Positions 7,828 through 16,216 of a stretch of DNA of 64,000 nt are shown in pieces. The notes below the pieces were generated by a model. That model searched no databases and was not told the DNA's origin. It saw only the letters and a list, made by a program, of their open reading frames with translations. Made by a program: the position numbers and the translations under genes. The stretch lies in assembly GCA_041650795.1 (NCBI GenBank), contig JBAZKK010000004.1, forward strand, positions 9,433 through 73,432, read 5' to 3'. Within the stretch, counting starts at the first letter, position 1, and every line of letters starts with the position of its first letter. The DNA is from JBAZKK01 sp041650795. Lineage in GTDB: Bacteria; Omnitrophota; Gorgyraeia; Gygaellales; Profunditerraquicolaceae.

Positions 7828-8796
7828 ATGGATATTTTTTATCCCATAAGAATATTAGCCGACTGGTTGAGTTGCCGGGTGTTTTTGATGCCCCGCCAGA
7901 GCCTCCTTGCCGAGGCGTTAAATTTTTTTATTTTTGACACCATAAAGATATTTTTGCTTCTTGCGGTAATAATCTTCGCGGTTTCGTTTTTGCGTTCGTT
8001 CGTACCCGCTGAAAGGATAAGAAACGTCCTCTCCCGCAAAAATAGATATGGCGGCAACCTATTGGCGGCCGCCTTCGGGATTATCACTCCTTTCTGTAGC
8101 TGTAGCGCTATCCCGCTTTTTTGGGGGTTTCTGGAAGCAGGCGTCCCGTTAGGCGTTACATTTTCTTTCCTGGTTTCTTCCCCTATGATAAACGAGGTTG
8201 CCCTAGTTTTGCTTTTGGGGATGTTTGGCCTGAAGATAGCCTTAATCTATGCCGGCAGCGGTCTCGTGATTGCCGTGTTTTCGGGGGTAATCATCGGCCG
8301 GCTTAAAGCGGAGAGGCTTTTGAATAATGCCGTCTTTAAGGCCCCGTCGAGCGCGGCTATTTCTAATTTCAGAATGACCCGCAGAGACAGGTTTAGGTAT
8401 GCCGGCTCTTATACCGTTTTTGTTATCAAGAAGGTCTGGTTGTATGTAATTATAGGAATAGCCGTCGGAGCCTGGATACACGGTTACATCCCGGCCGATT
8501 TCCTCGCAAGGTATGCCGGAGGCGACAAGTGGTATGCGGTGCCCTTGGCTACGCTGATAGGCATCCCGCTTTATTCCAATGCCGCCGGGGTTATCCCTTT
8601 GGTAAGCGCCTTAACGGAAAAAGGCATCAGCATTGGCACGACCCTCGCGTTTATGATGGCGGTAACCGGATTGTCGTTACCTGAATTCATGATTTTGAAA
8701 AAAGTAATGAAAGGGAGGCTTCTGCTTATATTTGCAGTGCTTGTAGGAAGCGGTATTATCTTTACGGGTTACTTATTTAATTTCATTCTTAAATGA
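7828..8796 (+). CDS. ArsP-like permease (UPF0718/DUF318 family)
   Basis: Polytopic inner-membrane permease of about 322 aa with some eight predicted transmembrane segments in two similar halves. The first half carries the family signature TPFCSCSAIPLFWGF and the second the matching IPLYSNAAGVIPLV. Some members (ArsP) export organoarsenicals; most are uncharacterised. I prefer ATG 7828 (MDIFYP); the frame is open to a TTG at 7771 that overlaps the upstream stop, but the added 19 residues are not hydrophobic or conserved-looking. It faces thi4 tail to tail with a 31-nt gap. Confidence 0.82.
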   Translation: MDIFYPIRILADWLSCRVFLMPRQSLLAEALNFFIFDTIKIFLLLAVIIFAVSFLRSFVPAERIRNVLSRKNRYGGNLLAAAFGIITPFCSCSAIPLFWGFLEAGVPLGVTFSFLVSSPMINEVALVLLLGMFGLKIALIYAGSGLVIAVFSGVIIGRLKAERLLNNAVFKAPSSAAISNFRMTRRDRFRYAGSYTVFVIKKVWLYVIIGIAVGAWIHGYIPADFLARYAGGDKWYAVPLATLIGIPLYSNAAGVIPLVSALTEKGISIGTTLAFMMAVTGLSLPEFMILKKVMKGRLLLIFAVLVGSGIIFTGYLFNFILK

Positions 8797-8827
8797 GGCG
8801 TATTTTCCTTCCGGAGCGCCCCCGATA

Positions 8828-9601
8828 TTATATCCTTTTGAGCAGTTCCTCGGCAACTTTTTTACCAGACAGAAGCATCCCGCCGAATACCGGGCCCATG
8901 CGGGGCGCCCCGAATACCGCGTTGGCGCACATCCCGCAGACATAGAGTCCGGCACAGGCTTCCCTGGAATTTTTCACGATAACATCCTCAGCTGCCTCTG
9001 CCCACATTGAGCCTTCCCCCAGGATTTTCCCCGAGGGGGTCGCCAGCCTTATGCCGGATTTATTTTCAACGATGCGCACGACCTCGGCTGCATGCCCGGT
9101 AGCGTCAACCACGTATTTGGCCTTCATGGTAATGGGGTCTACGTGAAGATTGGCTATTTCTACCGCCGACCAGTTAAGCACCAGCCCGCATACCCGCTTG
9201 TTCCTGACCATTACGTCTTCGGCGCTTATCAGGTTGAATATCCTTGCTCCTGCCTGGACGGTTTTGGAGCATAATGTGGCAACGGATTCCACGGAATCCG
9301 CCAGGTAGTAATCCTTAGAGTAGAGCTCGCTTCTGATGCCGAATTCATCAAGTATCTTTTTTGCTTTGCCCTGGACTACTATTTCGTTAAACATCATGCC
9401 GCCGCCCCACATCCCGCCCCCTACCGACAGCTTTCTTTCGAATATCGCAACCTTCTTATTGCTTTTTGCCAAATAATAAGCGCAGCACATCCCCGAAGGA
9501 CCGGCGCCTACAATTGCCACCTCTGCCTCAAGATAATCGTTGAGCTTGGCGGAGTATCTCTTAAGTATTGCCCGTGAAACCTTTATTTCATCCAGAGCCA
9601 T
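8828..9601 (-). CDS. thi4: Thiazole synthase Thi4 (sulfide-dependent, ADP-thiazole synthase)
   Basis: Makes the ADP-thiazole precursor of thiamin from NAD, glycine and sulfide. The 257-aa protein has an FAD/NAD-binding Rossmann start (VAIVGAGPSGMCCAYYLA), the family motif GGGMWGGGMMFN, LHVDPITMKAKYVVDATGH, and a C-terminal GLYVCGMCANAVFGAPRMGPVFGGMLLSG of the Thi4 family. The segment after DATGH has no cysteine where yeast Thi4 carries its suicidal sulfur-donor Cys, so this should be the catalytic, free-sulfide-using type found in anaerobes and archaea. The upstream leader holds a TPP riboswitch and a terminator, giving feedback control. SD AGGGGGG lies just upstream of the ATG. Confidence 0.93.
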   Translation of the reverse strand: MALDEIKVSRAILKRYSAKLNDYLEAEVAIVGAGPSGMCCAYYLAKSNKKVAIFERKLSVGGGMWGGGMMFNEIVVQGKAKKILDEFGIRSELYSKDYYLADSVESVATLCSKTVQAGARIFNLISAEDVMVRNKRVCGLVLNWSAVEIANLHVDPITMKAKYVVDATGHAAEVVRIVENKSGIRLATPSGKILGEGSMWAEAAEDVIVKNSREACAGLYVCGMCANAVFGAPRMGPVFGGMLLSGKKVAEELLKRI

Positions 9602-9620
9602 TTTATGCCCCCCCTGTAAA

Positions 9621-9654
9621 TAAAAACCCCCTGTTTTTTAGAGCAATAGGGGGT
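9621..9654 (-). terminator. Intrinsic terminator in the thi4 leader (riboswitch expression platform)
   Basis: On the minus strand ACCCCCT (9648-9654) pairs with AGGGGGT (9626-9632) around a 15-nt loop, and the stem is followed by a U-rich tract TTTTTATTT. It sits between the TPP aptamer and the thi4 SD, so it is the natural output of the switch: TPP binding should favour termination. Confidence 0.8.
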
Positions 9655-9673
9655 GTTTTGTAAAAATGCTATC

Positions 9674-9758
9674 TCCCTACGCTGGCATTATCCAGGTCAG
9701 GTTCTGCGGGTCATCTGCTCTTTTAAGCAGAACTCTCAGGCACTGCGATTGCCTCCCC
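9674..9758 (-). promoter_or_regulatory. TPP riboswitch (THI element) upstream of thi4
   Basis: Read on the minus strand, the aptamer starts GGGGAGGC (9758 leftward), contains the P2/P3 element CTGAGAGTT, a variable hairpin TCTGC...GCAGA, then the near-invariant ACCTGACCTGGATAAT, and ends GCCAGCGTAGGGA (9674). These are the conserved core sequences of the TPP riboswitch. Its place ahead of a thiazole synthase gene and a terminator makes the assignment strong. Confidence 0.95.
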
Positions 9759-9773
9759 GTTACCTTATAGGTA

Positions 9774-9802
9774 ATGGTAATACAGTTATCGGAAATTGTC
9801 AA
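9774..9802 (-). promoter_or_regulatory. Predicted promoter for thi4 leader
   Basis: Minus strand TTGACA (9797-9802), 17-nt spacer, TACCAT (9774-9779; 4 of 6 to consensus). Predicted transcription start near 9767, a few bases before the TPP aptamer, which is where a leader promoter should be. Confidence 0.6.
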
Positions 9803-9824
9803 GATATGATAGAAGCAAAAAAAG

Positions 9825-9853
9825 TTGTGCAAGGAGCGCTATTACTATATAAT
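9825..9853 (+). promoter_or_regulatory. Possible promoter for the 9937 gene
   Basis: A perfect TATAAT at 9848-9853 with TTGTGC 17 nt upstream (9825-9830). The -35 match is poor, so this is tentative. The 9759-9936 stretch otherwise only holds the divergent thi4 promoter, and I see no gene in it. Confidence 0.35.
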
Positions 9854-9936
9854 ATTCCAGGACAAGAAATATCCGGTTAACTGACCTCAAGCAGCGCTTC
9901 GTTATTTTCACTTAAATAAAAAAGGGAGAATAGAGC

Positions 9937-10482
9937 ATGGAAGCTAAAAGGCCTTTGGGGATTACTGTGTTGGGATGGTTATTTATCATAGCAGGGGCAT
10001 TCGGGTTATCCGGAGTTATAATCAATGCCGGGGGCTACCCTCATATCGCGCGCATGGAATTTCGCGCATCCTTGATGCTTCTGCTTAATGGCGCGCTCGC
10101 CCTTGCCAGTATCGCCTGCGGGGCGTTCCTTCTGAAGCTTAAATCCTGGGCAAGAAAGCTGGCGATTATCCTGTGTCTGGCAAATATCGGAGTGGCCCTG
10201 GCTAATTTCAGGCTGGCCCCCGCCTTATTGAAGAACCAGCAGGAATTTGAAAAAAATGAGCAGTTGATACGCCAGAGGTATAAGCCTGAATATCAACAGG
10301 AGGCTTTGGAAGAGTACCGCAGGATAAAGCAGGCCAGCGATAAGGTTCTTCCGGTAATTCTCGGTATTATGGCGGCGCTTCCGATTGCCTGGAATGCCGT
10401 CGTCATTTATTATCTTAGCCGTCCGAAACTCCAGGAGAAGTTTGAGGAGAACAGGCAGCCAGGGGAATCTGACCTGCAGTAA
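9937..10482 (+). CDS. Four-helix integral membrane protein, unknown function
   Basis: 181 aa. Four hydrophobic segments are visible: about residues 7-29 (ITVLGWLFIIAGAFGLSGVI), 42-65, 70-90, and 134-158. A charged, helical, Glu/Gln-rich stretch between helices 3 and 4 (about 95-130: NQQEFEKNEQLIRQRYKPEY) probably lies in the cytoplasm or periplasm. The C-terminus is hydrophilic. The start PLGITVLGWLFIIAG resembles a common class of small bacterial membrane proteins without known role. Its stop is 11 nt before tilS. SD AAGGGAGAA precedes the ATG. Confidence 0.65.
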   Translation: MEAKRPLGITVLGWLFIIAGAFGLSGVIINAGGYPHIARMEFRASLMLLLNGALALASIACGAFLLKLKSWARKLAIILCLANIGVALANFRLAPALLKNQQEFEKNEQLIRQRYKPEYQQEALEEYRRIKQASDKVLPVILGIMAALPIAWNAVVIYYLSRPKLQEKFEENRQPGESDLQ

Positions 10483-10493
10483 TCCTTTGATAT

Positions 10494-11465
10494 ATGACGA
10501 TACCGGATAAGGTAAGAAGCGTCCTTAAGAGGCAGCGTCTTTTAACCAAAGGCGAGAAGGTAGTATTGGGGGTTTCCGGGGGGCCGGATTCCGTGGCTAT
10601 GTTATATATATTAACCGGCCTCAGTAAGGAATGGAGACTTGCTCTTCACGTCGCCCACCTTGACCATATGCTCAGGAAGGATTCGTATAAGGACAGGGAA
10701 TTTGTAGAAGGGCTGGCGCGTAAGTTTGGGTTAGAGTTCAGCTCAGGCGAAATAAATGTGCGCGCACTGGCTAAAAAAGGCTCGTTAGAAGAGGCAGCCC
10801 GTGAAGCCCGCCTGGGATTTTTATTCGGCGTAGCCAGGGATATCAAGGCCGGGAAAATCGCTCTCGGGCATACCCTCGATGACCAGGCAGAGACAGTTTT
10901 GATGCGCATCATAAGGGGCACCGGTTTATACGGGCTTTCGGGGATATTGCCCAAAAGGGAAATCGCGGGTTTTCAGATTATACGTCCTTTGCTTGCGCTC
11001 AGGCGCTCGGAGATCGAGGCTTATCTTAGGCAAAAAAAGATTAAGCCGCTGTTTGACCCTTCCAATTCGGATGATATTTATTTCCGCAATAAGATACGGC
11101 GCAGGCTCCTGCCGTTGTTGGAAAAGGATTATAACCGCAATATCAAGGAGGTATTGGCTAATCTGGCAACGAGCGCAGGGTATGATTATGATTACCTGTG
11201 GTCGGTAGCCGAAAAGAAAGCAGGCGCCGATGCCGGAAGCATTAACCTTAAGAGATTCCTGAGGTTGCCGGTATCATTGCAGAGGCTGATGCTGCGTTTG
11301 TGTATCCAGCGTTTAAACGGCGATACCCGCAGGCTAACCTTTAAACATGTCTCTGAGATGGAGGACCTTATTTTTAACCGCCCGGTCAATTCCGTAGTCG
11401 ACCTGCCCAGGGGCTTATCGTTCTCAAAACGTCCATCCTGCCTGGTCTTCTATAAAAGAAAATAG
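10494..11465 (+). CDS. tilS: tRNA(Ile)-lysidine synthetase TilS
   Basis: ATP-dependent modification of C34 in the CAT anticodon of tRNA-Ile2, converting its codon and aminoacylation identity. The N-terminal PP-loop is clear (LGVSGGPDSVAMLY, residues about 25-40), followed by HVAHLDHMLR, GHTLDDQAETVLMRIIRGTGLYGLSG and the NxxRRRLLP-like motif NKIRRRLLPLL. At 323 aa it is a short TilS, lacking most of the C-terminal substrate-recognition domain of E. coli TilS (about 430 aa). Directly upstream of ftsH, a common pairing in bacteria. The tRNA(CAT) at 6254 could be a substrate if it is Ile2. Confidence 0.92.
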   Translation: MTIPDKVRSVLKRQRLLTKGEKVVLGVSGGPDSVAMLYILTGLSKEWRLALHVAHLDHMLRKDSYKDREFVEGLARKFGLEFSSGEINVRALAKKGSLEEAAREARLGFLFGVARDIKAGKIALGHTLDDQAETVLMRIIRGTGLYGLSGILPKREIAGFQIIRPLLALRRSEIEAYLRQKKIKPLFDPSNSDDIYFRNKIRRRLLPLLEKDYNRNIKEVLANLATSAGYDYDYLWSVAEKKAGADAGSINLKRFLRLPVSLQRLMLRLCIQRLNGDTRRLTFKHVSEMEDLIFNRPVNSVVDLPRGLSFSKRPSCLVFYKRK

Positions 11466-11498
11466 GTTTTAACCACAGGCAAAAAAATCAATAAAGGC

Positions 11499-11527
11499 TT
11501 GATTTTATAGGTAGTTAAATATATAAT
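11499..11527 (+). promoter_or_regulatory. Predicted sigma-70 promoter for ftsH operon
   Basis: TTGATT (11499-11504), 17-nt spacer, perfect TATAAT (11522-11527), about 28 nt ahead of the ftsH ATG. The best promoter-like sequence in the tilS-ftsH gap. Confidence 0.65.
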
Positions 11528-11554
11528 AAAAGTTCTAAAAGTTGAGGTGTAGAT

Positions 11555-13411
11555 ATGGCAGATAATAAACCCGCAAGAAAAAAGAAAGGTATATTAGGCC
11601 GTTTTCCGTTCGGTTGGATATTCGCTATCCTGATCTTTTATCTCTTGATCAGCTCGCTTAATGTCTCGGTGACAGGCGTGCCGCGCGAGGTCTCTTACAG
11701 CGATTTTTACAGCGCCCTCAAGGATAACCCTGAGAGGATAAAATCCGTCAGCAAGATAGAGAACGTCCTGCAGGGGGAATATAGCGACAACAGCAAGTTT
11801 TTCGTGAATATACCCGAGAACGATACCGAGCTCCTTAACCTGATGCGGCAGAACCTTAAGCATTTCGAGGTGAAGCCTCCGCGCACCGTCTGGGCCAATT
11901 TGCTTTATTCGCTGGGGCCGGTGCTCCTTTTAATAGGGTTCTGGTGGATTATGGCCAGCCGCGGTGAGCAGCTTGGGAACCGGGTTCTGTCTTTCGGAAA
12001 AATCAGGCCCAAGATCCACAGTGAAAAAGACGGAGACCGGGCAACCTTCAAGGATGTGGCTGGCGTTGATGAAGCCAAGGAGGAATTGCAGGAGGTCATC
12101 GAGTTCTTGAAAGACCCCAAGAAATTCCAGAGGTTGGGAGGCAAGATTCCAAAAGGGGTTTTATTGGTCGGCCCCCCCGGTTGCGGCAAAACCCTTATTG
12201 CCCGCGCTGTTTCCGGAGAGGCCGGAGTGCCGTTTTTTTCCATCAGCGGTTCGGATTTTGTGGAGATGTTTGTAGGGGTGGGGGCCTCCAGGGTGCGGGA
12301 CCTTTTTGAGCAGGGCCGTAAGGCAGCTAAGGTTTCCGGAAAGGGCGCAATCATATTTATCGATGAAATCGACGCTGTCGGAAGGTTGCGTTTCTCCGGC
12401 ATCGGAGGCGGACACGACGAAAGAGAACAGACCCTAAATGCCCTTTTGGTAGAAATGGATGGTTTTGACGCCGGCGAGGGGATTATCCTGATTGCCGCTA
12501 CTAATCGTCCTGATACCCTTGACCCGGCGCTCTTGCGTCCGGGCAGGTTCGACCGCCACATTATTGTTAATTTACCCGATATCAAAGGCCGTGAAGAAAT
12601 ATTAAAGGTCCATACCCGCAAAATAAAACTCGCCGCCAATGTGGACCTAAGGTCAATAGCCAGCCAGACCCCGGGTTTTTCCGGGGCAGACCTCGCAAAC
12701 CTTTGTAACGAAGCCGCTCTCATCGCCGCCCGTCATAATAAAGAAGGCGTAGAGCAGATAGATTTTGAAAAATCTGTTGAGAGGGTATTGATGGGGCCGG
12801 AGAAGAAAAGCCATATTATGTCCAGGAAAGAAAAGGAGATTACGGCTTTTCACGAGGCCGGACACGCCCTGGTTACGCTCTTGATTCCCGAGAATGACCC
12901 CCTAAAGAAAGTTTCTATTATCCCCAGGGGGCTTGCCGGGGGCTATACCTTTGCCGCCCCTCTTGAGGATAAGCATTACCTCTCGCGTAAAGAATTATTA
13001 GCCAGGATTGCCGTTGCTCTGGGGGGTAGGGCGTCGGAGGAGATAAACCTGGATGATATTACTACCGGCGCTCAGGATGACCTTGAGAAGGCCACCCATA
13101 TGGCGCGCTTCATGGTTTGCCAGTTGGGGATGTCGGATAAACTTGGGAACATTACCTTTGGCAAGAGGAACGGCTTATTATTCCTGGGCCGCGACCTGAT
13201 GGAAGAGAAGAACTATAGCGATGAAACCGCCAGCCTTATCGATGCGGAGGTAAAAAGGATAGTGGATGAATCTTACGGCCGCGCCAAGAATTTATTGCAG
13301 GAGAACGCGGATAAACTGAAGATTCTCTCAAATGCGCTCCTGGAAAAAGAGGTCCTTGACGGAGAAGAGGTTAAACGGCTGCTCGGCATGAGCGCACCGC
13401 CGGCCGCTTAA
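11555..13411 (+). CDS. ftsH: ATP-dependent zinc metalloprotease FtsH
   Basis: Membrane-anchored AAA+ protease for quality control and regulated proteolysis. 618 aa, normal length. Two N-terminal transmembrane helices (about residues 14-36 and 114-132) flank a small periplasmic domain. The AAA module has Walker A GPPGCGKT (usually GPPGTGKT; Cys replaces Thr), Walker B IIFIDEIDAVG, pore motif FV, and SRH region ATNRPDTLDPALLRPGRFDR. The zinc-binding HEAGH motif appears as HEAGHALV, with a downstream Asp/Glu ligand region. folP begins 5 nt after the stop. Confidence 0.97.
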   Translation: MADNKPARKKKGILGRFPFGWIFAILIFYLLISSLNVSVTGVPREVSYSDFYSALKDNPERIKSVSKIENVLQGEYSDNSKFFVNIPENDTELLNLMRQNLKHFEVKPPRTVWANLLYSLGPVLLLIGFWWIMASRGEQLGNRVLSFGKIRPKIHSEKDGDRATFKDVAGVDEAKEELQEVIEFLKDPKKFQRLGGKIPKGVLLVGPPGCGKTLIARAVSGEAGVPFFSISGSDFVEMFVGVGASRVRDLFEQGRKAAKVSGKGAIIFIDEIDAVGRLRFSGIGGGHDEREQTLNALLVEMDGFDAGEGIILIAATNRPDTLDPALLRPGRFDRHIIVNLPDIKGREEILKVHTRKIKLAANVDLRSIASQTPGFSGADLANLCNEAALIAARHNKEGVEQIDFEKSVERVLMGPEKKSHIMSRKEKEITAFHEAGHALVTLLIPENDPLKKVSIIPRGLAGGYTFAAPLEDKHYLSRKELLARIAVALGGRASEEINLDDITTGAQDDLEKATHMARFMVCQLGMSDKLGNITFGKRNGLLFLGRDLMEEKNYSDETASLIDAEVKRIVDESYGRAKNLLQENADKLKILSNALLEKEVLDGEEVKRLLGMSAPPAA

Positions 13412-13416
13412 AAATT

Positions 13417-14616
13417 ATGCGCGTGCTCGATATATCCTGCCCCAAGGAATTAAAACGCCTGATGCATGATATTGGGGTTGACCCTTACGGCATCGGCATC
13501 ATGTTGCCTAAGACGGTTACCCGCCTGGTTAGGCTTACCGGGATATCAAATATCGCCGCCAATATTCTTAAACAAGAGATGCTTTCCCTTGGCGCTGACG
13601 CAGCGGTAGCAAAGGGCTCCCTGACGGGAAGCGCGCTTAAAACAGACTGCCTTTTAATCGGAAATCTTTCCCAGTTTCGGCGCCTGAGCGATAAGCTCCG
13701 ATACCAGCCTTTCGGGCTTAAGCGGCTATCGGGAGAGTTGAGTTCCGTTTTAAATGATTATCTAGAGTCCGATTTCAAACTTAAGGCAGGAAGGTTCAAG
13801 CTTAACCTCGGCAGCCGGCCGCACATCATGGGTATCGTAAATATTACCCCGGATTCATTCAGCGGCGACGGGCTTTACCGCCCCGGCTGCGATAACAGTT
13901 CAGGCGTTCTTGTTTATGCACAGCGGCTTATCCGCGAGGGGGCCGATATCATTGATGTAGGAGGGGAATCCACAAGGCCGGGCGCCAGGAGGCTGGGGAT
14001 AAGAGAGGAATTGTCTCGCGTTATACCGGCCGTTAAGCTTCTGGCCAAAATGGTAAATGTCCCCATATCCGTGGATACCTATAAACCGGAGGTAGCCCGT
14101 GCTGCCCTGGATTGCGGGGCATCCATTATTAACGATATCACTGCCTTGCGGGACGCTCGCATGGCAGGGCTTGTGCGCCGGTATAGAGCCGCGGTGATCA
14201 TTATGCATATGAAAGGGAGGCCTTCTTATATGCAGAAGAACCCGGTTTACAAATCGCTTATGGAGGAAATCCCGGATTATCTTAGGCGTGCGAGGGATAA
14301 AGCGTTGGCAGCTGGTATCTGCCGCGAGAGTATCGTCGTTGACCCGGGCATAGGATTCGGCAAGACGCGGGAGCATAATCTTGAAATTCTAAAGAGGCTT
14401 AAGGAATTGCGGGCATTGGGCCAGCCTATCCTTGTCGGGACCTCCCGCAAGGCTTTCCTTGCGAGCATAATGGAAGCCCCTGCTCAAGGGAGGGTTTTTG
14501 GGAGCATTGCCAGCAGCCTTGCGGCGGTAAACAACGGCGCGCACATCGTGCGGGTACACGACGTAGGGGCAATGAGGCAATCGTTGGACGTCTTAACCGC
14601 CATAGAAAAGAGATGA
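13417..14616 (+). CDS. folP: Dihydropteroate synthase with N-terminal extension
   Basis: Joins p-aminobenzoate to dihydropterin pyrophosphate in folate synthesis, which supplies the tetrahydrofolate carrier used by the Wood-Ljungdahl genes. The catalytic TIM barrel spans residues about 130-399 with HIMGIVNITPDSFSGDG, DVGGESTRPGA, INDITAL, VVDPGIGFGKT and a final RVHDV. Residues 1-130 form an extra N-terminal domain (FGLKRLSGEL and SLTGSALKTDCLLIGN are visible) not present in E. coli FolP (282 aa). Similar long DHPS proteins occur in other deep-branching bacteria; the role of the extension is unknown. Its stop overlaps the cdaA start. Confidence 0.93.
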   Translation: MRVLDISCPKELKRLMHDIGVDPYGIGIMLPKTVTRLVRLTGISNIAANILKQEMLSLGADAAVAKGSLTGSALKTDCLLIGNLSQFRRLSDKLRYQPFGLKRLSGELSSVLNDYLESDFKLKAGRFKLNLGSRPHIMGIVNITPDSFSGDGLYRPGCDNSSGVLVYAQRLIREGADIIDVGGESTRPGARRLGIREELSRVIPAVKLLAKMVNVPISVDTYKPEVARAALDCGASIINDITALRDARMAGLVRRYRAAVIIMHMKGRPSYMQKNPVYKSLMEEIPDYLRRARDKALAAGICRESIVVDPGIGFGKTREHNLEILKRLKELRALGQPILVGTSRKAFLASIMEAPAQGRVFGSIASSLAAVNNGAHIVRVHDVGAMRQSLDVLTAIEKR

Positions 14617-15368
14617 GCGTTACTATCACCCTGAAAGCAGTCATAGAGATACTAATCCTGTGGTTCTTGATTTACCACGTGCTGCTTTTCTTTGAGAATA
14701 CGCGTGCCATCCAGGTGCTGCGCGGCATTATTGTATTGCTGGTGGTTTTTTTCCTTTTCCAGAAGCTGCACTTGGAGGTATTAGACTGGTTATTTGCCAA
14801 AATTTTTACCATTTCAATCCTGGCATTCCTGATTATCTTCCATCCCGAGATACGACAGGGGCTGGCGCGGCTCGGGCAGCGGTATATCATTGGCTTGAAT
14901 CTCAAGGAAGAGGAACTGGATGAGATATTAAAACAGATATCGCAGGCCTCCGATAGCCTCTGCCGTAATAAGATCGGGGCGCTGATCGCCATAGATAAAG
15001 GAGATTCGCTTACGCCTTACGTCAAAAGCGGGGTAGGGATTGACGCCGCCGCTAATTCGGATTTAATCCAGACCATCTTTACCCCCAATAGCCTGCTGCA
15101 CGACGGAGGAATGATTATCCAGCACGGCAGGATAAAGGCTGCGGGCTGCCTTTTCCCTTTAACCCAGAAACTGGACCTCAGCCGCATCTTCGGCACCCGC
15201 CATCGCGCGGCGCTGGGGTTAAGCGAGGAAACCGACGCCGTGATAGTGGTGATATCGGAGGAGAGGCAGGATATATGCCTGGTTCATAAGGGCAGGTTCT
15301 ACCGCGATATGGGCAAGGATGAATTGCTTCACAAAATGAAGGACCTGCTCACCGTTAACAATGACTAA
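14613..15368 (+). CDS. cdaA: Diadenylate cyclase CdaA (c-di-AMP synthase)
   Basis: Makes cyclic di-AMP from two ATP. Three N-terminal transmembrane helices (residues about 7-70), then a DAC (DisA_N) domain with SLLHDGGMII in place of the usual DGA motif and the second signature GTRHRAALGLSEETDA. The 251 aa fit CdaA. The ATG overlaps the folP stop (ATGA). An 8-nt overlap leads into a short YbbR/CdaR-like anchor. The Gly in DGG replaces the customary Ala; the Asp and the RHR triad are intact, so activity is expected. Confidence 0.92.
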   Translation: MSVTITLKAVIEILILWFLIYHVLLFFENTRAIQVLRGIIVLLVVFFLFQKLHLEVLDWLFAKIFTISILAFLIIFHPEIRQGLARLGQRYIIGLNLKEEELDEILKQISQASDSLCRNKIGALIAIDKGDSLTPYVKSGVGIDAAANSDLIQTIFTPNSLLHDGGMIIQHGRIKAAGCLFPLTQKLDLSRIFGTRHRAALGLSEETDAVIVVISEERQDICLVHKGRFYRDMGKDELLHKMKDLLTVNND

Positions 15369-15498
15369 GAAGAAAAGAAAGAACATTTTGCGCAATCTTA
15401 TTCGCTGGCCGTTTTTTCATCCCTGGCTTAAGCTTATTGCCTTTGCCCTGGCAGTAATCCTTTGGTTTTATGCCAAGGGCGAGATAAGCAGATTTTAA
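15361..15498 (+). CDS. Mini YbbR/CdaR-like membrane anchor peptide, 45 aa
   Basis: A 45-residue ORF starts inside the last 8 nt of cdaA. It has a lysine/arginine-rich head (MTKKKRKNILRN) and then HPWLKLIAFALAVILWFYA, closely resembling the N-terminal transmembrane start of CdaR/YbbR proteins that bind and regulate CdaA. It stops soon after (KGEISRF), without any of the periplasmic YbbR domains. The position directly after cdaA is exactly where cdaR stands in Firmicutes. So this is either a decayed cdaR or a minimal CdaA-binding peptide. pdxJ follows 6 nt later. Confidence 0.65.
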   Translation: MTKKKRKNILRNLIRWPFFHPWLKLIAFALAVILWFYAKGEISRF

Positions 15499-15504
15499 TC
15501 AGAT

Positions 15505-16215
15505 ATGAGGTTGGGCGTTAACATTGACCATATTGCTACCATCCGTGAAATACGCCACGGTGTCGAGCCTGAGCCGGTGCTAGCTGTTTCTCTTGCCGAG
15601 GCAGCCGGCGCAGACAGCATAGTAACGCATCTAAGGGAAGACCGCCGGCACATCAGGGAGAGCGACCTCTATCTTTTAAGGCGTGCCGTCAGGACAAGGT
15701 TGAATCTTGAGATGTCAGCGGCTCCTGATATCGTAGATATCGCCTGTAAGCTCAGGCCCGAGAGGGCTACCCTGGTCCCTGAGAAGAGGCGCGAGTTGAC
15801 TACCGAGGGCGGGCTGGATGCGGCTGGAAACCCCCGCCGCATAAAAGCGGTGGTATCCAGGCTAAAAAGAAAAGGCATAGAGGTGAGTTTGTTCATTGAC
15901 CCTGATAAGAAACAGATTGACGCCTCGCTTGAATGTGGCGTTAGCATGATAGAATTGCACACCGGCCGTTATGCAGATGCGCGGCTGGCAAGGAAAAAAG
16001 AAAGGCGTTTTAAAGAACTTCAGTCCGCCTGTGTTTATGCCAAGGATAGTGGGCTTAAGGTTTTTGCCGGCCACGGCCTGGATTATCATAACGTTTCCCG
16101 CATCGCAGGCATTAAGGGGATTGAGGAGTTGAACATCGGTTATTCCATTGTCTGCCGGGCGGCCCTAGTGGGATTGAAACAGGCAGTGCGTGAGATGAAA
16201 GCTTTGATTGGCTGA
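15505..16215 (+). CDS. pdxJ: Pyridoxine 5'-phosphate synthase PdxJ
   Basis: Condenses 3-amino-2-oxopropyl phosphate with deoxyxylulose 5-phosphate to give pyridoxine 5'-phosphate (DXP-dependent vitamin B6 route). 236 aa, usual length. Start motif RLGVNIDHIATIR, then DSIVTHLREDRRHI, TLVPEKRRELTTEGGLD, ELHTGRYAD, HGLDYHNV and ELNIGYSIVCRA, all characteristic. Catalytic His and Glu residues lie in these motifs. The acpS gene begins right at its 3' end. Confidence 0.96.
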   Translation: MRLGVNIDHIATIREIRHGVEPEPVLAVSLAEAAGADSIVTHLREDRRHIRESDLYLLRRAVRTRLNLEMSAAPDIVDIACKLRPERATLVPEKRRELTTEGGLDAAGNPRRIKAVVSRLKRKGIEVSLFIDPDKKQIDASLECGVSMIELHTGRYADARLARKKERRFKELQSACVYAKDSGLKVFAGHGLDYHNVSRIAGIKGIEELNIGYSIVCRAALVGLKQAVREMKALIG

Positions 16216-16216
16216 T

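Noticed and set aside
9653..9880. A 75-codon + strand ORF
   Set aside because: It lies over the minus-strand TPP riboswitch and thi4 promoter, starts in the terminator and has no conserved features.
11905..12723. A 272-codon minus-strand ORF
   Set aside because: Antisense shadow of ftsH; serine/proline-rich composition typical of reverse-strand translation.
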